Positions 57,774 through 64,000 of a DNA stretch of 64,000 nucleotides are shown here, one piece after another. Under the pieces are notes generated by a model. That model did no database searches. It was not told where the DNA came from and saw nothing but the letters and a program-made list of their open reading frames with translations. Every line of letters starts with the position of its first letter. Within the stretch, counting starts at the first letter, position 1. The stretch spans positions 88,501 through 152,500 of the forward strand of contig CALYLW010000211.1 in NCBI GenBank assembly GCA_944989445.1. Direction: 5' to 3'. A program made the position numbers and the translations under genes. The stretch is from Ampullaceana balthica. Its lineage: Eukaryota; Mollusca; Gastropoda; Lymnaeidae.

Positions 57774-58407
57774 TTATTTAAAAAAAAATTGGAAATGAAA
57801 AATATAATAGGATTTAATAATATCTTTAACAAAGTTTTATATTTTCTAATGTAGCAGCGAGATTTGAAACGTAGCTGGCGGAAATGACTAATGACTGTGC
57901 ATGCACATTGAAGTAAAAAACAAAAAAGCGTCCGTATCTATTAAGTTCTAAATATTTTACATTCGTTCCACATCTCAATTTAAACTACTCATTCACTTCT
58001 TCTACATATTCTTTTGGCCTGAGACTTACCTATCTCTTACCTATCTATATAGATTGCCCAAAAAATTTGTAGTAAAACCATTAAGCAATTATTATATAAC
58101 TAGTGTATCACCCGTCAAAAATGACGGAAGTTTTCAAAATAAATACACATCAGATTAAAAAATAACGTAATACAGAACTTTTGTTTTATTTTATTTATTT
58201 TAATTTGATTCATTTATTATCATGTTGAGCAATTTTATGCGGAACGTTCGAAAAGTGTTTCGCAGCGCCACCTAACAGCATTACATCCATACAGACAACG
58301 TGAATTATGTATGTTGATACCAGAGTTCACACGTTGGGGGTATAGCTAAAAATAATAATAATAAAAATAACAAAACACACACACACACACACAAAGGGGC
58401 CAACCAA

Positions 58408-58799
58408 AAATGATGTCACGCGATTTTGCCAGATTTTCATCCACCCACCCCCCTCATCACACATCGTCACAAAAACTTCGATCCCCCTCCAATATGACGT
58501 CACAAAACTCCCCCCCCCCATAAAAGCAGTATTTTCTATTTAAAAATAAGCATGTTTCAAATAACGTTTTTGTCATTTAAGGATGTATTTAGTGTAAGGT
58601 TGCAGTCCAAGATCGTAATACACATGAAGCCATGTAAAACTTTATAAAATAACTTGTAAGAAATCAAATATTTAAGAGGAACTTTTATTTAAAGTAGTGC
58701 GTTTTGATTTGACGTCACATTTCTTAAACTCCCCCCTCCCCCTCGTCACACATCGTAAAAAATGTGTAGACCCCTCCCTTTTTTTAGATGCGTGAAGTC

Positions 58800-58800
<1 letters not shown>
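58408..58800. mobile_element. TGACGTCA-type MITE, right end lost
   Basis: Left ggggccaaccaaaaatgatgtcacgcgattttg and internal cctaaa/ttaaacaccc-type C-runs match the family in reverse orientation; the right side stops at the TA microsatellite (gtgaagtcatttatatata). Confidence 0.55.

Positions 58801-58851
<51 letters not shown>
58801..58851. repeat. (TA)n microsatellite
   Basis: About 25 uninterrupted TA units, followed by TA/CA interruptions to about 58880. Confidence 0.95.
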
Positions 58852-58858
<7 letters not shown>

Positions 58859-59319
58859 TATACACATATACACATACATTTCCAAATTATAATTTAATGC
58901 ATTTGTGTTATTAATATTACCCATTTTGTATTTATTCCTTTATTTTTATGATTAGTGATTTAATTAATGGATTTACTCTTTTCAATGGTGAATATTGATA
59001 AAAAATGAAGTTTGCAGTTTTTATAAATAAAATTTGTTCTAGTTCCTATTTGTGATCTATGGTAGTTTCTTTCTATTCAAAATAAATATTTTCCAGTTGG
59101 CTTATATGTAACGTAGCAGTTTAGTTTTGTAGCCCATATAGCAATACTATTAATATTTCTAATTAATTTAATTTTTTATTTATTTCCTGATCTCTGAATA
59201 TATTACACAGCCTTGTTTGCACTATCGGTTAAAAATTGAAGCGTGTTAATTACATTTGGACAGTGGCGTAGCTAGAACTTTTGCCGCCCGGGGCGGTCTC
59301 CAATTTGCCGCCCTTTTTA

Positions 59320-59721
59320 GGGGCTTTCCATAAATGACGTCACGCACCTGGGGGGGGGGAGTTATATATTTGTTACGATGTGTGACGAGGGGGGTGTGTT
59401 TAAGAAATGTGATGTCACGTCAAAACGCGCAATAATTTCCCTTAGCTATTCCCTGACACCTTATTTAATGACCTTTATGTAAAATCTGTGTTACCACATT
59501 AGAGTGAAGCTTTACACTAAAAACATACTTAAATGACAAAATTTTTATTGAAACATGTCTTTTTCAAATAGAAAATACGGCTTTTATTGTGGGTGGGGGG
59601 TGTTAAGGCTTTGTGACGTCATATTGAAGAAGTGGTCTAAGTTTTTGAGATGACCTGTTACGAGGGGCGAGGGGGGTGTGATATCAGCCAAAATAGCGTG
59701 ACGTCATTTATGGACGGCCAC
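59320..59721. mobile_element. 402-bp TGACGTCA-type MITE (best intact copy)
   Basis: Ends ggggctttccataaatgacg and cgtcatttatggacggccac, with TTA on both sides (59317-59319, 59722-59724). Two inner GACGTCA/TGACGTC words flank G-rich and C-poor blocks. It serves as the reference for the family. Confidence 0.88.
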
Positions 59722-60194
59722 TTATTCGATTATATGATGTTTTTTTTATAAATTAATAAACATGAATAAATAATTTTATTTGAAATGAAGTGAAGGTAGG
59801 GAACATGTTTACCATTACATGCCATATTTAGGGAAGCAGTTAAAAAAGAGTCCGCATAAGATGATATAGCTATAAATACACATTTATAAAAATACACAAT
59901 ACTTTTTTAAACGCCACGATAAAGTTACTGAGGTCGCAGCTCCCCCCCTCCCCCCCCCCTCCCTTATGAGACAAAACATTTTCGAAATTTACACCCAAAA
60001 ACATTACCAATTACTATTCTTTTATATTTTATTTATGAATAAATGAATTTTGTTTTCAAATTACAAATAAAGAAATAGTATAAATTAGTATGTAAACATA
60101 TTTATACATTTACTTTCTTAACGTTCATAATAGAAAAATCATGTATTATGCTATCAAAATTTAAATTATTTATATCTTGTTCAATGGACAATAT

Positions 60195-60310
60195 TGCAAG
60201 CTTTTGTAGTCTTAATTCACTCATTGTGGAACGAAGATACTTTTTTTTATCAACTTCAGTTTGGAGAAGCTCCTTTCACAACTAGCAACACTGATAGCAA
60301 TTGTTATAAA
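60195..60310 (-). pseudogene. hAT dimerisation domain remnant
   Basis: SVASCERSFSKLKLIKK then, after a one-base shift, RSTMSELRLQKLAILSIEQ. It is the C-terminal end of the transposase of the 59261-62704 element. Confidence 0.8.
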
Positions 60311-61095
60311 TATTCATAGCAAAATTACAATTTTGGGTACATAATTTTCCAATCTGTATTGTTGAATAAATTTTAATAGATCAAGGGGGTCATTTCCCCT
60401 AATTTTCTAACATAATGACTCTTCTTGTAGTTTAGGTACAGCCATAAAAAACGTGGGTCATTTTTCTTTCAATCTTGAATTGGTCCTTTTCAATGTCAAT
60501 AAAGAAATTTATTTGATGTTCAAATTCTTCGTTTAGTAGGTTACATGGTATTATATACGAATATTTCTTGAAAGGTATGCAACTCATCAACGCGTTCTTT
60601 TATTTTCTCTTACATTTCCATCCATGGATAAAAACATTTCTTTTGTACTTCTTGTTCTAAAAATAGAACCACGTCTTCGTAATTTTCCTCACTCATATTT
60701 CTTTTCCTTCCAACTCCGCGTTCCGTTGATAACTCCAACTCTTCATAAATTGTTTGGCTGAAATATCAGCTTTTTCTATTAGCAAATCTCTTTGTTCCAT
60801 GCAATGGGTTTGCATTAATTTAAAAAATGACAGGCTCACATAAATTGAGATAACATAGAAAAGAAAATGATTGCATTGAATTGAGTAAAATTCCATCATC
60901 TGTTCTCGTTTTACTAGATCAGATGTCAATTTTTCCAAGACGCTTGAAATTTAAAGTATGTCTTTAAAAAATTATTTCTAGCTATTATGGTCTGAGGCGT
61001 AACAATGACTTGGCTTTGGGGTAGTTGCCAAGGGCGCAGAGGGCTAATCCTTTAATTAATTCAAATATAATATTGTCCTACCTTTTGGATTTTTT

Positions 61096-61810
61096 TAGGG
61101 CTGTTAACGATTAATGTATATTTAATAGTTAACTTTTGAAAAATTAACGATTAATTAATCGTTAATTTCGATTAAAGCCTAAAATTAAAATTTATGATGT
61201 CATAAGTAACACTTATTAAACGTTCTTGTTGTAAATATAAATAACACTTGAATGTCTCCTTTATATGTCATCTTTTAAGCAACTACGCAAAAAGACAAGT
61301 GTGTTGACCTTATTTGATTCAAGTGATGAGCGGGTCTAATTTACAATATAACAAGCCAAGCAGAACAATCATTCACATGGAACTGAGGTAACTGGTATGC
61401 AAAACAATCTTGGCAAGGAATGACATTATCGGAAATTGGTGTTCATTAAGTTTCCACCATTGTAGAGGGTAAATGGATTCAGGAACTTTCATCTCCAATT
61501 TGTAACGCAGTACTTCATCAGAAGAGCTGTCGTCATTTTCTGTCTCTGAGTCAGACTCCATTATTGCCATTAGCTTAATACGCTTTTCATTTGCTTTGAT
61601 AAGTAGGCGAAGTGTTAGAACCATGGTAGGCAAACTTTATCAACATTTTGAACATTCCCGTCAGTCAATAGTTTAAAACCAAAATGTTCGTGTAATCGTC
61701 AGGAAATGTGTAATTATTTATCGGCCGCTATTTATTTTTTTTTAAATTTTTGATTTCCAATAATTTGTAAGTGATTGGTCGATTAATCGTTAAAAAAAAT
61801 TGACGAATTC
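61096..61810 (-). mobile_element. hAT with ATTAACGATTAATCG ends
   Basis: Left end agggctgttaacgattaatg and inner attaacgattaattaatcgttaa; the right end (gattaatcgttaaaaaaaatt) is truncated. The minus strand at 61373-61633 reads ESIYPLQWWKLNEHQFPIMS, the C-terminal WW block of hAT transposases. A sister is at 62740-63507. Confidence 0.65.
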
Positions 61811-61827
61811 AAATTATTTACACATTA

Positions 61828-62101
61828 GGGGCCGCCCATAAAGTAAGTCACGCAAGTTTTGACCATTTTTAACTCCCCCCCTCCCCCCGTCACAAACTGT
61901 CACAAATCTGGGACCCCCCCCCTAAAGTACGTCACACTTTCGAGCAAAAAATTTGTTTTTTATTAACAAAAAAAAATATTTTAATATAAAACTCCATGAC
62001 ATTACACATTGCCTGTCCCCTCCCCCTGTCACAAACTCTCACACTTTCTTACACCCCCTCCCTGTCCCCTCTGGAGCGTGACGTACTTTATGGACGACCC
62101 C
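61828..62101. mobile_element. 274-bp MITE with TTA duplication
   Basis: Ends ggggccgcccataaagtaag and acgtactttatggacgaccc c, with TTA outside both (61825-61827, 62102-62104). It is a close relative of 44055-44313. Confidence 0.88.
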
Positions 62102-62739
62102 TTACTTTAATTGGATATGCGTACCATGTTTCATGTATAACCGAATTTTAATGAAAAACACAAATTATGTGTGCTACTTCAATGCAATAAAAACCAAAAA
62201 ATAATAATTTTTAATTACTTAACAACTATTTTCTGAAAACTGAAACAGTAATATAAATTACTATTTGCAATTTAACACAATATTTGAACCACCATGCCTT
62301 GTAGTTACATGTTCGCACATCATTCTGCGAATTTCGAAATTCCACGCAAAAACTGTCATGGCGATATTAATGGCACATATTGTTCGGCCCAGCGGTCATG
62401 TGTTTTTGTTTAGTTTTCTTATGAAAACGTTATCTGTGACGGATACCGCTTAAGTTTCACAACAAAACGATACCTTTTTTTAGTGATTACATTTTTTTGA
62501 ACGGCTTTGCGTTAGTTATAACAATCACTATGTAACCAAACAAATGTTGTGCGACCTGTTAATTAAGAGTAGAAATTACGAATATTTTGTTTCACCTTGG
62601 CGGTTGTCGGAAATGGTTATACTTTTCAAATGCCCACAAATGCCGCCCTCTGAATGTGTGCCACCCGGGGCGACCACCCCCTCCACCCCCTAGCTACGCC
62701 ACAGCATTTGGAACATCAAATACCAAATTTATATTTTAG

Positions 62740-63507
62740 CTATGGCTAAATTAATCGTTAACTTTTGATACATTAACGATTAATTAATCGTTAATTTCGA
62801 TTAAAGCCAAAAATTTTAATGTATGGTGTCATAAGTAACATTTATTAAACGTACTTGTCGAAAATCGAAATAGCACTGGAATGTCTTCTTTATATGAAAT
62901 CTTTTAGCCAACAACGCAAACAGACAAGTGTATTGGCATTGTTTGGTTCAAGTGATTAGCGGGTCTTTTTGTCATTATAACCAAACGAGCTGAAAAAAAT
63001 TGTTTACATAGCTTTAGATTGTCTGAACTGAAGTTTCTAATACTGTAGTGGATGTTTGGTTTGCAGGTGATATGTAAGCGAAGTGTTAGAACCATGGTGG
63101 CAATGGCATCTTTAAGCAGCGCCGCTGCGCAGATGTTTTACCGATGCCATGCAGAAGTTTAGAATCACCACGCAGTAAAATTTTGCACAAAAAATGGAAG
63201 TTGTGCAACTTTGCACACGAAACAACGAGCTTAGACTTAGAGGGAACATTGCATGGAAGGCAAAAGATTTCTCTCAATGGAAACAACCTTTATCAACATT
63301 TTGAACAATCACCTAAGTGAATAGATTACACAAAAATGTTCGTGTAATCGTCCGGAAATTAGTTCATATTTATCGGCCGAATTATTTTACTTTTTGACTT
63401 CCAATACATTTATAAGTGGTGGGTTGATTAATCGTTAAAAAATTTGTAATCGTTAAAAATTGTTAACGATTAATCGAGAAATCAATCGTTAATTTCCGCA
63501 GCCCTAA
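62740..63507 (-). mobile_element. Second hAT with ATTAACGATTAATCG ends
   Basis: Left part ctaaattaatcgttaacttttg; right end ttaacgattaatcgagaaatc then ccgcagcccta, giving the family end TAGGGCTGCGGAAATTAACG. Inside, MVLTLRL-type text and the caacattttgaac words are shared with 61600-61650. Confidence 0.65.
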
Positions 63508-63509
63508 TT

Positions 63510-64000
63510 TTAGCATATCATCTTCTTCTCGTTCTGAGGTTACAAATAAAAAAGTGAGAGGGGTAGAAAGGTTATCTTCTCTTGTAGCGATAGTGAAAAT
63601 GAATTTAATTAATTATCATATCATATTTTGAGCTTCCATTTAAAATAATTATAATAAATTAAATCTTTACTAAACTATTTGGTTTAGAAAACAAAATCTA
63701 CTTGGTGCAAAGTAAGGGGGGGGGGAATATTGCTTATTTTTGTTTTGATTTTTGTGCGCAATATATCGATTGCCCATAGGCAAATAAGCTATGATTGAAT
63801 CTTAACAATTCATATATTAAAAGTGTAAAAAATGTGTATGTTTTGATGGTCATCTTCAAATAAAAAACTGAATTTTGTGGCTGATATAATTTCTAACTCA
63901 TTAATTTTTAAAAAACTGAACAAATTAATGCCCTGAACATATTAAATCTTTAGGGGTAAAAAAAGGTTCTCAGGAGGTCGTGTTTTTAGCTTAGGTCACA
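63510..64000. other. AT-rich end of window, nothing recognised
   Basis: Contains a run of ten or more G at about 63717-63726; no exon, RNA or transposon end could be supported. Confidence 0.4.

Larger units (their letters stand above)
59261..62704 (-). mobile_element. 3.4 kb hAT with perfect 8-bp duplication
   Basis: Starts CAGTGGCGTAGCTAGAAC and ends, in reverse, CTGTGGCGTAGCTAGGGG. The target duplication catttgga is exact (59253-59260, 62705-62712). On the minus strand near 60300-60240 it reads AISVASCERSFSKLKLIKK, the hAT C-terminal dimerisation block. Nested inside: MITEs 59320-59721 and 61828-62101, and another hAT at 61096-61810. Confidence 0.92.

Noticed and set aside
48660..64000. 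Missing N-terminal dehydratase exon
   Set aside because: The minus strand was scanned for the reverse of GHW and TSWG motifs with a phase-0 donor and none was convincing, so the exon is left unassigned.

Overview
This is eukaryotic, intron-rich, AT-rich and extremely transposon-dense DNA. Two host genes with spliced exons can be read, and almost everything else is nested mobile DNA. The repeats (a LINE/tRNA-SINE pair sharing a GATAA-type tail, ZMYM1-like and ZBED-like hATs, Penelope-like elements) together with the two host genes suggest an invertebrate, most likely a mollusc and perhaps a gastropod. That placement is inference, and nothing in the window names a species.

Host gene 1 (+ strand, 2415-25403) encodes the gamma subunit of GlcNAc-1-phosphotransferase (GNPTG), which helps tag lysosomal enzymes with mannose-6-phosphate in the Golgi. 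Seven exons join in frame with GT/AG borders and cover the MRH domain, the C-terminal helix and the stop codon. Only the first exon (start and signal peptide) is missing, presumably left of the window. The introns carry a hAT, G-rich minisatellites, three LINE families, a SINE, Helitron-like repeats and a 1.24 kb inverted repeat.

Host gene 2 (- strand, 48659 down to 33963) encodes an enolase-superfamily sugar-acid dehydratase resembling L-rhamnonate dehydratase. Three in-frame exons are separated by introns of 6.6 and 7.0 kb made almost wholly of transposons. The N-terminal exon(s) were not found. The family is mainly bacterial and fungal, so this is a horizontal-transfer candidate. The two host genes converge tail to tail.

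Region by region: 1-25.4 kb is GNPTG and its repeats. 25.4-33.9 kb is intergenic: a TTA/TAA-flanked MITE family whose ends carry a TGACGTCA palindrome, a Helitron-like array and nested hATs. 33.9-48.7 kb is the dehydratase gene with a 6 kb long-TIR transposon (34834-40803), more MITEs, a Penelope fragment and a hAT inside a hAT inside a LINE tail. 48.7-64 kb has no recognised host exon: a Penelope GIY-YIG fragment, two head-to-head copies of the long-TIR transposon with integrase fragments, and further hATs and MITEs.

The most notable mobile DNA is the long-TIR transposon. Its ends are TGTAA...TTACA, its target duplication is 4 bp, and an integrase fragment sits inside a second copy. These traits point to the Ginger type of cut-and-paste elements.
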